DNA of 64,000 nucleotides from Acaudatibacter sp035532115 (GCA_035532115.1 DATKRO010000088.1:46363-110362); one strand, 5' to 3'; positions 27,548 to 37,548 are shown, counted from the stretch's first letter. Notes: generated by a model from the sequence alone, not told the origin. Program-made: numbers and translations.

Positions 27548-29185
27548 ATGCCCAAACCGACCGCACCACCCGCACCGCTCCCCGACGCCTGCGACGTGGT
27601 GATCGTCGGCGCCGGCTTCTCCGGCCTCTACATGCTGCACGAGGCGCGCCGCCTGGGGCTCGCGGCGCGGGTCATCGAGGCGGGCGATGGCGTCGGCGGC
27701 ACCTGGCACTGGAACCGCTACCCCGGCGCGCGGGTGGACATCGAGAGCCAGGAGTATTCCTATTCGTTCTCCCCGGAACTCGACGCCGAATGGGCGTGGA
27801 GCGAGCGCTACGCCTCGCAGCCGGAGCTGCTGGCCTATCTGAACCACGTGGCCGACCGCTTCGAGCTTCGCCGCGACATCCAGCTCGCAACCCGCGTCAC
27901 CGCGGCGATCTACGACGAAGCGGCCAGGCGCTGGCGCATCTCCACCGACCGCGGCGAGCAGATCTCGGCCAGGTTCTGCGTCATGGCCACCGGCTGTCTT
28001 TCGACGCCGAAGGAGCCCGACATCCCGGGCGTCGAGAGCTTCGCCGGCCCGACGTTCCACACCGGCCGCTGGCCCAGGGAGGGCGTCCGCTTCGCCGGCC
28101 AGCGCGTCGCCGTGATCGGCGTCGGCTCTTCGGCGATCCAGTCGATCCCGCGCATCGCCGAAGAGGCCGCGCACGTCTTCGTGTTCCAGCGCACCGCCAA
28201 TTTCAGCGTGCCGGCCCACAACGGGCCGCCCGACCCGAAGCTGGTGGAGGACTGGCGCGTCAATCGCGAACGCTACCGCGAGGAGGCGCGCGCTTCCGGC
28301 TTCGGCATCCGCTACGTCGACGCCTCGGAGGCGCTGGCGCTGCAGGTCGCGCCGGACGAGCGCCAGGCCGCGTACGAGGAGCGCTGGGCGCGCGGCGGCT
28401 TCGCCCTCATCGGCGCCTTCGCCGATCTCATCGTCGATAAGGCGGCCAACGCCACGGCGGCACAGTTCGTGGCGCAGAAGATCCGCGCCATCGTCGAGGA
28501 CCCCGAGGTGGCCGAGCTGCTGGTTCCGAAGTCCTATCCGATCGCCACCAAGCGCCTCTGCGTCGACACCGGATATTACGCCACCTTCAACCGCGACAAC
28601 GTCACCCTCGTCGATGTTTCGGCCGCTCCGATCGAGGAGATCACGCCCACCGGCCTGCGGACGGCCCGCGCGGCCTACGACGTCGACGCCATCGTCTTCG
28701 CCATCGGCTTCGACGCCATGACCGGCGCGCTCGCTCGCATCGACATCCGCGGCCGGGGCGGCGCGGCGCTGAAGGACGCCTGGGCGGCGGGGCCGCGCAC
28801 CTATCTGGGCCTGATGGTCGCGGGGTTCCCCAACCTCTTCATCGTCACCGGCCCCGGCAGTCCTTCGGTGCTGGCCAACATGGCGCTCGCCATCGAGCAG
28901 CACGTGGACTGGATCGCCGCCTGCATCGGCGATCTGACCCGGCGCCAGCTCGCGGCGATCGAGCCCACCGAGGCGGCGCAGGACGCCTGGGTGGCGCACG
29001 TCAACGAGGTGGCCGAGACGACGCTCTTCCCGCTCGCCAATTCCTGGTACCTCGGCGCCAACATCCCCGGGAAGCCCAGGGTCTTCATGCCCTACATCGG
29101 CGGCCTCGGCGTCTATCGCGAGAAGTGCGCCGAGGTGGCTGCGAACGGCTACGAAGGCTTCCAGCTGACCTCGGCGGCCGGGTGA
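27548..29185 (+). CDS. Type I Baeyer-Villiger monooxygenase-like flavoprotein
   Basis: A 545-aa FAD- and NADPH-dependent monooxygenase of the cyclohexanone/phenylacetone monooxygenase type, which inserts oxygen next to a carbonyl. The N-terminal FAD-binding GAGFSG, the GGTWHWNRYPGARVD stretch, the BVMO fingerprint FAGPTFHTGRWP and the NADPH-binding GVGSSAIQ are all present. The length is normal. GGAG lies 8 bp before the ATG. It is followed 55 bp later by the interrupted arylsulfatase on the same strand. Substrates of this class include cyclic and aryl ketones and steroids; which applies here is not visible. Confidence 0.92.
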   Translation: MPKPTAPPAPLPDACDVVIVGAGFSGLYMLHEARRLGLAARVIEAGDGVGGTWHWNRYPGARVDIESQEYSYSFSPELDAEWAWSERYASQPELLAYLNHVADRFELRRDIQLATRVTAAIYDEAARRWRISTDRGEQISARFCVMATGCLSTPKEPDIPGVESFAGPTFHTGRWPREGVRFAGQRVAVIGVGSSAIQSIPRIAEEAAHVFVFQRTANFSVPAHNGPPDPKLVEDWRVNRERYREEARASGFGIRYVDASEALALQVAPDERQAAYEERWARGGFALIGAFADLIVDKAANATAAQFVAQKIRAIVEDPEVAELLVPKSYPIATKRLCVDTGYYATFNRDNVTLVDVSAAPIEEITPTGLRTARAAYDVDAIVFAIGFDAMTGALARIDIRGRGGAALKDAWAAGPRTYLGLMVAGFPNLFIVTGPGSPSVLANMALAIEQHVDWIAACIGDLTRRQLAAIEPTEAAQDAWVAHVNEVAETTLFPLANSWYLGANIPGKPRVFMPYIGGLGVYREKCAEVAANGYEGFQLTSAAG

Positions 29186-29240
29186 TGCGCCAGACGCCTG
29201 GGCTCGGCGCTACGGTCAGGCGCGCCCGCGGGAGCATGGC

Positions 29241-31463
29241 GTGAGCGGCCCCGTAATCGGCCGCACGGTCGCCGACTCGACTCCCTGGTGGCCGGCGCGG
29301 TCGCGCGCCGGCAGTCCCAATATCCTGGTCGTGCTCTTCGACGACGTCGGCTTCTCGGACTTCGGCTGCTACGGCTCGCCGATCGCGACTCCGACCATCG
29401 ACGCCCTGGCGGGGGGCGGCCTCGCCTATACCGGCTTCCACACCACGGCGATGTGCTCGACCACCCGAGCGGCTCTGCTCACCGGGCGCAATCACCACTC
29501 CGTGGGCGTCGGCTGCCTCGCCAATTTCGATTCCGGCTATCCAGGCTATCGCGGCAAGATCGCCCGCACCGCCGGGACCCTGCCCGAGATGCTGCGCGCC
29601 GCCGGCTACGGGACCTACATGGTCGGCAAGTGGCACGTCACCTCGCTCACCGAGACCGGCCCGGCCGGTCCCTTCGATGGCTGGCCGCTGGGGCGCGGTT
29701 TCGACCGCTTCTACGGCTTCATGGACGCCGAGACCGACCAGTTCGCGCCCGAACTGGTGCGCGACAACACCCCCATCGATCCGCCTGGCGGCTTCGCCTC
29801 GGGCTATCACCTGACGCAGGACCTCACCGACCAGGCGATCCGCTTCATCGCCGAGCACGCGGCCGATGCGCCGGACCGCCCGTAGCTCGCCTGGCTCGCC
29901 TTCGGCGCCTGCCACGCACCGCACCAGGCGCCGCGCGACCTCATCCTCAAGTACGATCGGCTGTTCGCGCACGGGTGGGACGTGGAGCGCGCCCGCCGGC
30001 TCGCACGCCAGAAGGCGCTGGGGATCGTCCCGGCGTCGACGCGCCTGCCGCCCCGCAACGATCTGGTGCGTCCATGGTCGGAGCACTCGCTGGACGAACA
30101 GCGCCTCTACGCACGGCTGCAGGGCGCCTACGCCGCCATGCTCGACCACGCCGACCGCAACCTGGCGCGCCTGGTGGCGTTCCTCGCCGAGGCGGGCCTG
30201 CGCGACGACACCCTGATCGTGGTGCTCTCCGACAATGGCGCCAGCCAGGAGGGCGGTCCCAACGGCATGGTCAACGCCATGGGCCCCTTCAACGGCAAGC
30301 CCGAACCGATCGCCGAGAAGATCGCCCGCATCGACGACATCGGCGGCCCGGACACCCATTGCAACTTCCCGTGGGGCTGGGCGATGGCGGCCAACACGCC
30401 GCCGAAGCGCTACAAGCAGAACACCCACGGCGGCGGCATCCGCGACCCCCTGGTGATCTCATGGCCGCGGGGCATCCGCGCCCGCGGCGAGCTGCGCCAC
30501 GAGTTCCGCCATGCCTGCGACCTCGTCCCGACGCTGCTGGACGTCCTCGGCCTTGAGCCGCCCGCAAGCATCGCCGGCGCCGCGCAGCAGCCGATCGAGG
30601 GCGTTTCCTTCGCCGCCAGTTTCGGCCCATCCGATCCGCCGCGCGGCGGAGCGCAGTATTTCGAGATGTTCGGCCACCGCGGCCTGTGGAAGGAGGGCTG
30701 GAAGGCGGTGGCCTACCATGCGCCGGGCACGCCGTTCGACGCCGACCGCTGGGAACTCTACCACTTGGACGACGACTTCTCGGAAGTCGCCGATCTCGCC
30801 GCCGCCGAACCGGAAAAGCTCGCCGAGCTGATCGAGGACTGGTGGCGCGAGGCCGAGCGCTGCCAGGTGCTGCCGCTCGACGACCGCTTCGGACCACGCT
30901 TCGCCGAGAACGCCCAGCGCTTTCAGGGGTCGCGCCGCAGCTTCGTCTTCCACGCCGGCATGGGTCATCTGCCCACCGACGTCGCTCCCGACGTGCGCTC
31001 GCGCGCCTTCGCCATCGAGGCCCACGTCCGCCTGGGCGCCGGCGACGAGGGCGTGCTGATCGCCCATGGCGACGCCACCTGCGGCTACAGCCTCTTCGTG
31101 CGCGAGGGGCGGCTCGTCTACGACATGAACGTCGGCGGTCGCCATGGCGTCTTCGTCAGCGAGCGGACGCCGGCGCCAGGAGCGCGGCGCCTGGGGGTCG
31201 CGGTGCGCGTCGCGCATGGCAAGCGCCGGGTGACGCTGACCATCGACGGCGAAGCCGCGGGCGGCGGCGAGACCGAACTGGGCTTCCACAATTTCGTCTC
31301 CTGGAGCGGCCTCGACATCGGCCGCGACCGCGGCAGCCCGGTCGGCGACTACGAGGCGCCGTTCGCCTTCACCGGCAGCCTTCGCAAGGTCACCGTCGTC
31401 ATGGACGCCGATCAGGCGCTCGATGGCGAGGCGCTGGGCGAAGCGGAGATGGCGCGCCAGTAG
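29241..31463 (+). pseudogene. Arylsulfatase interrupted by an in-frame TAG
   Basis: One continuous frame of 741 codons encodes a sulfatase but is cut by TAG at 29883-29885. The N-terminal part (214 aa) holds the metal site LFDDVGFSDFG and the sulfatase signature region MCSTTRAALLTGRNHHS. The Cys that becomes formylglycine is present, but the usual Pro two residues later is Thr. Past the stop the same frame resumes at LAWLAFGACHAPHQAP and runs through VVLSDNGAS to a C-terminal beta domain (about residues 560-740). Relatives normally have Trp at the stop position, so one G-to-A change (TGG to TAG) explains it. GTG 29241 follows GGGAG by 7 bp. Confidence 0.85.
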
Positions 31464-31486
31464 CGGTGCGCCACGCCGCCGGCGCC

Positions 31487-33292
31487 TCAGCCCGCGGCGC
31501 CGGCCGCGGCGGCGGCGGCCGGCTCCGGCGCTTCGGCCAGCACCTGCTGCAGCGTCTCGAAAAGCCGGGCGGCCTCGATGGGCTTGGCGACGTGGGCGTC
31601 GATGCCCGAGGCCCGGTAGCTGTCGATCTGGTGGGTGAGCGCATTGGCGGTGAGCGCCACGATCGGCGTGCGCGTCCGTCCGCTGCGGCGCTCCTCCTCG
31701 CGGATCGCGGCGGTGGCGGCGACGCCGTCCATCTCGGGCATCTGCACGTCCATCAGGATCGCGTCCCAGCGCTCGCGACGCCAAGCTTCCACCGCTTCGC
31801 GGCCATTTTCCACCATCACCGGCGTAAGCCCGATCTGGGAAAGCAGCGTCTTCAGCACCAGCTGATTGATGGCGTTGTCCTCGGCGGCGAGAATCCTGAG
31901 CCCGGAGGCCTCGATCTCGCTGGCGCCGCGGGCCGTGGCCGCGGCGGCCGGCGCCTCGGCGCGCGCCAGCGGCAGATCGACCACGAACACCGTGCCCTGG
32001 CCGAGCTCGCTCTGGGCGCAGATCGAGCCTCCCATCATTTCGGCAAGCTCATGGCAGATGGCGAGCCCCAGGCCCGTGCCGCCGTAGCGGCGCGTGGTCG
32101 AGGCGTCGGCCTGGACGAACTTCTCGAAGAGATGCGCCAGGGTCTGCGGGGCCATGCCCAATCCGGTGTCGGCGACGCGGATGCGCAGAGCGTCATCGGA
32201 CGCGGAGATGGTCACGTCGATCCCGCCCGCCTGGGTGAACTTCACCGCATTGGAAAGCAGGTTGAACAGGATCTGGCGCACGCGGGTCGGATCGCCGCGG
32301 CGCCAGCCTCGTGCGCCCGGCTCGACGACGAGCGCGAGCTTCAGGTCGCGGGTCTCGGCCTGGCCGCTGAAGGCGGCGTAGGCGCCCGCCGCCAGTTCGC
32401 CGACGTCGAAGACGCAGTCCTCCAGGGCCAGCTTGCCCGCCTCGATCTTGGAGATGTCCAGAATGTCGTTGAGAACCGCCAGCAGCGCCTGGCCCGACTG
32501 GCGGATGATCTCGAGCCGTTCCCGCTGCGTCCGCGGCAGCCGCTCGGCCGCCATGGCCTGGGCCATGCCGAGCACGCCGTTCAGCGGCGTGCGGATCTCA
32601 TGGCTCATGGTGGCGAGGAAGGCGCTCTTGGCTTCGTTGGCGGCCTCGGCCGCGGCTTCGCGCTCGGTGGCGAGCGCCCTGGCCTGCCGCAGCGCCGCGC
32701 GCGACTGGGCCAGCGAGGCCCGCGAGGTACGCAGGAAGTTGAACAAGGCCACGCCCGCCGCGACGAAACTGACCAGGACGAGGCCGCGCCCGGCGGCCAG
32801 TCCGCCGCCGGCCATGCGGGCGCCCACAGTGGCGATCGCCACCACGTACGGGCAGATGATGACGAGGAACAGCCTCGGCGCGGCGTAGTACTGCATCAGC
32901 ACGTAGACCATCGAGATGAAGAACATCACGCTGGCGAAGAGATGCGCGCCGGGCGCCGGCGAGAACCACAGCGCCGCGTTCCAGGCGGCGTAGATCAGGG
33001 AATTGGCGCTGGTGAGCCCCAGCAGCAGACGCGCCGCGCCGCGGCGCGCCGCCTCGTCCGTCTCCCGTTCGGCGCGCCTGGACAGAGGCGGCCCGAGCAG
33101 CGCCACCATGAGCGTCGCCGCCAGGCCGAGGCTGGGCCAGAGCGGACCGGCGAACGCGAACGAGCCGGCGCACATGGCTCCGGCGTGGATGAGCCGGTTC
33201 CGGATGTTGCGGTTGGAGGCGGCGAAGAGGCGCAGTTCGGCGTCGGAGAACGCCGCGCGCCAGCCTTCACTCGCGGACGATGCAGACGCCAT
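31487..33292 (-). CDS. Hybrid sensor histidine kinase/response regulator (paralogue)
   Basis: A 601-aa hybrid kinase closely matching the one at 6326-8119 in length and layout: about six hydrophobic segments, a coiled linker, HisKA (SAFLATMSHEIRTPLNG), HATPase (NLLSNAVKF, VADTGLGMA, GGTGLGLAI) and a receiver with Asp in AILMDVQMPEMDG and Lys in HVAKPIE. Identity is high in the kinase and receiver parts and low in the membrane part, so the two probably sense different inputs. No partner regulator is adjacent. The gene is divergent from the amidohydrolase at 33455 and convergent with the broken sulfatase. Confidence 0.95.
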   Translation of the reverse strand: MASASSASEGWRAAFSDAELRLFAASNRNIRNRLIHAGAMCAGSFAFAGPLWPSLGLAATLMVALLGPPLSRRAERETDEAARRGAARLLLGLTSANSLIYAAWNAALWFSPAPGAHLFASVMFFISMVYVLMQYYAAPRLFLVIICPYVVAIATVGARMAGGGLAAGRGLVLVSFVAAGVALFNFLRTSRASLAQSRAALRQARALATEREAAAEAANEAKSAFLATMSHEIRTPLNGVLGMAQAMAAERLPRTQRERLEIIRQSGQALLAVLNDILDISKIEAGKLALEDCVFDVGELAAGAYAAFSGQAETRDLKLALVVEPGARGWRRGDPTRVRQILFNLLSNAVKFTQAGGIDVTISASDDALRIRVADTGLGMAPQTLAHLFEKFVQADASTTRRYGGTGLGLAICHELAEMMGGSICAQSELGQGTVFVVDLPLARAEAPAAAATARGASEIEASGLRILAAEDNAINQLVLKTLLSQIGLTPVMVENGREAVEAWRRERWDAILMDVQMPEMDGVAATAAIREEERRSGRTRTPIVALTANALTHQIDSYRASGIDAHVAKPIEAARLFETLQQVLAEAPEPAAAAAAGAAG

Positions 33293-33454
33293 GGCCCCCG
33301 CCCAAAATTGCGGCCGGACTATTGCGCCGGCAAGGTTAAGAAGCGATTTCGCTCAGCGAAACGCCCCGTGGCGCCGGAACTGCGCCGCAAATCCGGTTGG
33401 CGCTGCGACGCTGGCCGCTCTAGGCTCGCGCGCCCCGCAACCAAGAGCGCCTCC

Positions 33455-34561
33455 TTGAGCATCACCATCGACTGCGACTCGCACATCCTGGAGCCCGCCG
33501 ACCTCTGGATCCGCTACCTCGAGCCCAGGTATCGCGACCGGGCCATCCGCATCGTCGAGGCCGACGGCGTCGAGCAGCTCGTCATCGGCGAAGAGGTGGT
33601 GCTGAAGGGCAATCTCGCGGCGCTCGGCGGCGCGCATCTGGACCGGACCACCCTGTTCGACGGCGCGCTTCGCTATGCCGACGGCTGCCTGCCGGCGAGC
33701 TACGATCCGGCGGCGCGGCTGCAGCTGCTGGACGACTGGGGCGTCGACCGCTGCGTGCTCTTCCCCACCATCGGCATCCTGCCGTTTCCGCAAAGCGACC
33801 CCGAGCTCTCCAGCGCCTACTGCCGCGCCTACAACACCTGGCAATCGGAGTTCCATCGGTCGGCGGGCCAGCGCGTCGTGCCGATGGCGGTGGTGAACTG
33901 GCATGACGTCGAGGCCGCGGCGCGGGAGCTGGACCGCTGCCTGAAACTCGGCTTCGGCGGCCTCTTCGTGCCGCCCGAGACCGTCGGCGGCCGCCGGCCG
34001 AGCGATGCGGCCTTCGACCCGCTCTGGCGGCGGCTGGAGGAGGCCGGCGTCCCCGGCTGCCTGCACGTCATCGTGCGCTTCTCCGGCGCCGCGGTCCCTT
34101 TCGCGGCCTGGCATCAGACCGGGGTCGGGCCGATCTTCGGCTTCGCGCTGGGCGCCACCGGCCAGATCATCCCGGCGCTGGCGGCCATGGCGGTGGATGG
34201 GCTCTTCGAGCGGTTCGCGGCCCTCAAGGTCGTCTCGGTGGAGGCCGGCTGCGGCTTCGCCGGCTACCTGATGGACCGGCTCGACGAGAAATACGCCTTC
34301 TTCAAGCAGCGCAGCGCCATCTCGCTCCGGCCCAGCGACTACATCCGTCGCAACGTCTACTTCGTCGCCGAACCGGACGAGCGCAGCATCGGCGCCATGC
34401 TCGACCTCGTCGGCGAGGACCGCATCTGCTGGGGCAGCGATTTTCCCCACGTGGATTCGCGCATGGACGCCGCCGCCACGATCCGCGCGTCGCTGAGCGC
34501 CCTTCCCGAGCCGCGCCGCCGCGCCGTGCTGGGCGAGAACGCCGCGCGGATCTGGACGTGA
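33455..34561 (+). CDS. Amidohydrolase family protein (ACMSD-like, PF04909)
   Basis: A 368-aa metal-dependent TIM-barrel hydrolase/decarboxylase-like protein. The N-terminal CDSHILEP (D-x-H type ligand pair), the central FGGLFVPPETVGG and HVIVRF segments, and the C-terminal WGSDFPHVDS with the catalytic Asp match the amidohydrolase-2 family. Relatives decarboxylate or hydrolyse aromatic or heterocyclic acids. The start is TTG 33455, inferred because the conserved N-terminus begins right there and no ATG or GTG precedes it sensibly. AAGAG upstream is a weak ribosome site. It converges with the DHA2 transporter gene, 10 bp away. Confidence 0.88.
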   Translation: MSITIDCDSHILEPADLWIRYLEPRYRDRAIRIVEADGVEQLVIGEEVVLKGNLAALGGAHLDRTTLFDGALRYADGCLPASYDPAARLQLLDDWGVDRCVLFPTIGILPFPQSDPELSSAYCRAYNTWQSEFHRSAGQRVVPMAVVNWHDVEAAARELDRCLKLGFGGLFVPPETVGGRRPSDAAFDPLWRRLEEAGVPGCLHVIVRFSGAAVPFAAWHQTGVGPIFGFALGATGQIIPALAAMAVDGLFERFAALKVVSVEAGCGFAGYLMDRLDEKYAFFKQRSAISLRPSDYIRRNVYFVAEPDERSIGAMLDLVGEDRICWGSDFPHVDSRMDAAATIRASLSALPEPRRRAVLGENAARIWT

Positions 34562-34571
34562 GCCGTTCGCC

Positions 34572-36098
34572 TCATTCGGCGGCCATTTCCGCCACCAGGG
34601 TGGGCGCGCGCAACGGTCCGCGCATGATCAGCAGCAGCGGGAACAGCAGCAGCGTCGCCAGCGCCATCCAGGCGAAGATGGTGTCGTAGCCCAGCATCGT
34701 CGCCTGGCGGGTCACCTCGCCGTTCAGCAGCTGCAATCCGAGCGGCGTCGAGGGATCCATGATCTTCGGCAGGCCGCTCCTCACCACCGGATCGCCGCCG
34801 ACGATGCCGCCCGCCAGCACCTGGTGGCCGACCGCGGTGAAGCGCACCAGGCTCGCCTCCAGCACCGAGATGCCCGTGGCCGAGCCGAGGCTGCGGGCGA
34901 TGGTGTTGACGATGGTGCCCTCGGTGCGGTGCTGCGGCGCCAGCGTCGCATAGGCGAGCACGTTCAGCGGCGCGAACAGCATGCCGATGCCCAGCCCCTG
35001 GGTCAGGCCGGAGGTGACGAGCGGGCCGGCGGTCATGTCGAGATCGAAGTGCGCCATCTGCCAAAGGGCGGCGCCGCAAAGGCCGATGCCGAGGACGAGC
35101 ACGCGCCGCGGTCCGATCAGGTTGATCAGATAGGGCACGAGCAGGAACGCGATCAGCGAGCCGATGCCCCTGGGCATGCTGACGTAGCCGCTCTGCAGCG
35201 CCGAATAGCCGAGCAGGCCCTGCATGAAGGTGGGCAGCAGGGCCGACGTGGAGAACAGCAGCGCGCCGACGAATATCCCGAAGATGGTGCAGGCGACGAA
35301 GTTGCGGTCCTTGGCGAGGTCGCGGTGGAAGAACGGGTTGGCCGAGGTCATCGACTGCAGGATGAACACATAGAAGCCGACCATGGCGATGACCGCATAG
35401 GTCCAGATCTCGGCGGAATCGAACCAGTCCTGGCCGGGCCCGCGATCCATCATCAGCTGGAAGGCGCCGACGAAGGCCACCAGCGCCCCGAAGCCCAGGA
35501 AGTCGAACGGCCGCTGCTGGCCGCCACGGTCGCGCGACATGAAGGTGGAGAGCCCGGTGAACGCCAGGATTCCCACCGGCAGGTTGATGTAGAAGCACCA
35601 GCGCCAGGAGAAGCTCTCGGTCAGCCAGCCGCCGAGCGCGGGCCCCAGGATCGGCCCCATGATCACCGCGGCGCTCCACACGCTCATCACCTGCGGGATC
35701 AGCCGCATGGGGAACAGGTCCAGCATCACGGTCTGGGAGAGCGGCATCAGCGAGGCGCCGGCGATGCCCTGGATGAAGCGGAACAGCACCATCTCGGGCA
35801 GGTTTGTGGCGATGCCGCAGGCCATCGAGGCCAGGGTGAAGGCGGCGATCGAGCCGAGCAGCATCGGCTTGCGGCCGATCTTCAGGCTCAGCCATCCCGC
35901 CAGCGGCGTCATGATGGCGGCGGCGATGATGTAGGAGGTCAGCGCCCAGGTGATCTGGTCCTGCGACGCGCCCAGGCTGCCGCGCATGTGCGGCAGGGCG
36001 ACGTTGACGATGGTCGAATCCAGGGTGTTCATCAAGGTGGCCAGCATCAGGGCCGCCGTGATCGGCACGCGGTTGGCGATGTCCGCCGCTGAAGCCAT
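34572..36098 (-). CDS. DHA2 family MFS efflux transporter (EmrB/QacA type)
   Basis: A 508-aa inner-membrane drug:proton antiporter with about 14 transmembrane segments. Typical EmrB-like motifs are LDSTIVNVALPHM in TM1, GWLSLKIGRKPM after TM2 (motif A), RFIQGIAGASLMPLSQ, and the motif C stretch AVIMGPILGPALGGWLTE with FSWRWCFYINLPVG. Substrates are usually lipophilic toxicants. There is no adjacent membrane-fusion or TetR/MarR gene, so it may act alone or with unlinked partners. Confidence 0.93.
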   Translation of the reverse strand: MASAADIANRVPITAALMLATLMNTLDSTIVNVALPHMRGSLGASQDQITWALTSYIIAAAIMTPLAGWLSLKIGRKPMLLGSIAAFTLASMACGIATNLPEMVLFRFIQGIAGASLMPLSQTVMLDLFPMRLIPQVMSVWSAAVIMGPILGPALGGWLTESFSWRWCFYINLPVGILAFTGLSTFMSRDRGGQQRPFDFLGFGALVAFVGAFQLMMDRGPGQDWFDSAEIWTYAVIAMVGFYVFILQSMTSANPFFHRDLAKDRNFVACTIFGIFVGALLFSTSALLPTFMQGLLGYSALQSGYVSMPRGIGSLIAFLLVPYLINLIGPRRVLVLGIGLCGAALWQMAHFDLDMTAGPLVTSGLTQGLGIGMLFAPLNVLAYATLAPQHRTEGTIVNTIARSLGSATGISVLEASLVRFTAVGHQVLAGGIVGGDPVVRSGLPKIMDPSTPLGLQLLNGEVTRQATMLGYDTIFAWMALATLLLFPLLLIMRGPLRAPTLVAEMAAE

Positions 36099-36191
36099 GA
36101 TCGACCGGGCGCCCGGACCGCCTGCGCGGACCCGTGGCGCCCCTCCCGCAATTCGTGGTGGCTCGGACCATGTAGCGCCAATCCGCCGCGC

Positions 36192-36806
36192 TCAAGCGCG
36201 AAACCGCCGCAGCGCCGCCCGACCGCCGGGCCTCAGCTCCGGGTCGAGGGTCCTCGCCAGCAGCTTTCGCGCCCGGTAGACGCGCGTCTCGACGGTCTTG
36301 GCCGAGACTCCGAGGATGGCCGCCGCCTCAAGCTGCGAGAGGCCCTCGAACGCGGTCAGCAGCAAAGCCTCCTTCAGCCCCGGCGGCAGGGCGGCGATGC
36401 CGGCGTCGAGGCGCGCCATCGCCTCCCGCTCGATCAGGCGCTCGTCCGCGGGCGCGGCGGGGTCGGCCGGCTCCGAAGCGGGACCGCCCTCGTGCAGGGC
36501 GCCGGCGCCGAACACCGGCCGCCGCAGCCTGGTCCTGCGCTGGCGGTCGCGCGCCTTGTTGAGGGCGATGACCCGCAGCCAGGCCAGGAACGGCCGGCCG
36601 GGATCGTAGCGCCGCAGCGCCGACCAGGCGGCGATGAAGGCCTCCTGGGTCGCCTCGTAGGCCTCGTCCGCATCGCCTGTGTAGCGGCGAAGCAGGCGAT
36701 AGAGCGGCTCCTTGTGGCGGCGCACCAGCTCGGCGAAGGCCCGCTCGTCCCCGCCCGCGGCGCGGCGCGCGAGCTGCGCATCCGGCTCGGCCCCGCCGCC
36801 GGTCAC
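36192..36806 (-). CDS. ECF RNA polymerase sigma factor (CnrH-like position)
   Basis: A 204-aa extracytoplasmic-function sigma factor. Region 2 (about 15-85) shows the core-binding and -10-binding segments (DERAFAELVRRHKEPLYRLLRRY, EATQEAFIAAWSAL, FLAWLRVIALNKARD). Region 4 (about 135-190) contains LPPGLKEALLLTAFEGLSQLEAAAILGVSAKTVE, an HTH. The GTG start overlaps the stop of the CnrX-like sensor gene (GTGA). Third gene of a Y-X-H set, it is presumably held at the membrane by the Y protein and released when X binds metal, as known for CnrYXH. Targets are likely the adjacent efflux genes (inference). Confidence 0.9.
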   Translation of the reverse strand: MTGGGAEPDAQLARRAAGGDERAFAELVRRHKEPLYRLLRRYTGDADEAYEATQEAFIAAWSALRRYDPGRPFLAWLRVIALNKARDRQRRTRLRRPVFGAGALHEGGPASEPADPAAPADERLIEREAMARLDAGIAALPPGLKEALLLTAFEGLSQLEAAAILGVSAKTVETRVYRARKLLARTLDPELRPGGRAALRRFRA

Positions 36807-37243
36807 GGCCCTGCGGCGGTGAGCGCCTTGACCACCGCGCCATCGAACCGCACCGCCTGGGCGGGCGTCAGCGCGGCGCGCATGGCGATGACGTGCGCCA
36901 TGGTGGCGCGCTGCAGCGCATCGCTGGCGGCAAGGAAGCGGCCGATGGCGGCCTGAACCTGGGGCGTGTAGGCGTGCGAGGCCTGATAGGCTGCGGCCAG
37001 ATCCGCGTTGGCCGCGCGCATCTGCGCCTCCAGCGAGCGGCGCTGGACGGCGAAGCCGCGCTCCAGGATGTCGATCCGCTGGCGCTGCTCCCGCGTCAGC
37101 CGCAGCTGCTGGTGCACCATCTCGTTCAGCGAGGGCGCCTGGGGCGCGCGCGCCTGCACGTACCAGACCCCGCCCCAGACGCCGAGCGCGCCGGCCAGCG
37201 CCGAGAGCAGCAGCGTCAGCACGATGCCGCGGACGAGGGTCAT
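36803..37243 (-). CDS. Periplasmic metal sensor, CnrX-like (heavy-metal resistance domain)
   Basis: A 146-aa protein with one N-terminal membrane anchor (about 5-28) and an all-helical periplasmic domain of the CnrX/Spy-CpxP type. Measured against the CnrX ligands recalled from the literature (H42, H46, E63, H119, M123), it has H44, E61, H117 and M121 with the same 17-, 56- and 4-residue spacings; the H42 equivalent is N40. This supports a metal-binding sensor. It sits between the Y-like anti-sigma gene (ATGA overlap) and the ECF sigma gene (GTGA overlap), the same order as cnrYXH. The metal cannot be assigned. Confidence 0.85.
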   Translation of the reverse strand: MTLVRGIVLTLLLSALAGALGVWGGVWYVQARAPQAPSLNEMVHQQLRLTREQRQRIDILERGFAVQRRSLEAQMRAANADLAAAYQASHAYTPQVQAAIGRFLAASDALQRATMAHVIAMRAALTPAQAVRFDGAVVKALTAAGP

Positions 37244-37524
37244 CCGCGCCCTTCCAGCAGCGTCGAAGGCGACAGAGCCTGGGCGAGCGAAAAGACGCTG
37301 GCGTGGGGGGCCGGCGGTGGGGCCAGGCTCGCGCCGGCGGCCAGCCCGGCCGCCATCGCCACGCCCACCGACGCAACGCCGACCTGGGTCAGGGTGGCGG
37401 CGAGGCGCGCTTGCGCCCGCCGGCGGCCGATGCCGATCTCGACCTCGGCCTCGAGCCGGTGCAGCGGACGATCCGCGGGCGCCGCCGCCAGCCTTTCGAT
37501 CAGTCGGTCCAGGTGTTCGCCCAT
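37240..37524 (-). CDS. Putative membrane anti-sigma factor, CnrY-like
   Basis: About 94 aa starting MGEHLDRLIERL. GGAGG lies 7 bp upstream of ATG 37524, which favours it over the in-frame GTG at 37545. The N-terminal ~45 residues are charged and cytoplasmic, followed by one hydrophobic segment (LTQVGVASVGVAMAAGLAAG) and a short periplasmic tail. The size (CnrY is about 95 aa), topology and gene order upstream of a CnrX-like sensor and an ECF sigma support an anti-sigma role. Sequence similarity to CnrY itself is not obvious by eye. The stop overlaps the sensor start. Confidence 0.72.
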   Translation of the reverse strand: MGEHLDRLIERLAAAPADRPLHRLEAEVEIGIGRRRAQARLAATLTQVGVASVGVAMAAGLAAGASLAPPPAPHASVFSLAQALSPSTLLEGRG

Positions 37525-37548
37525 GAAGAGATCCTCCAGATCCACGTG

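Noticed and set aside
29883..29885. Pyrrolysine or programmed readthrough at the sulfatase TAG
   Set aside because: The position is normally Trp, no pyl genes are visible, and a single G-to-A change explains it more simply.
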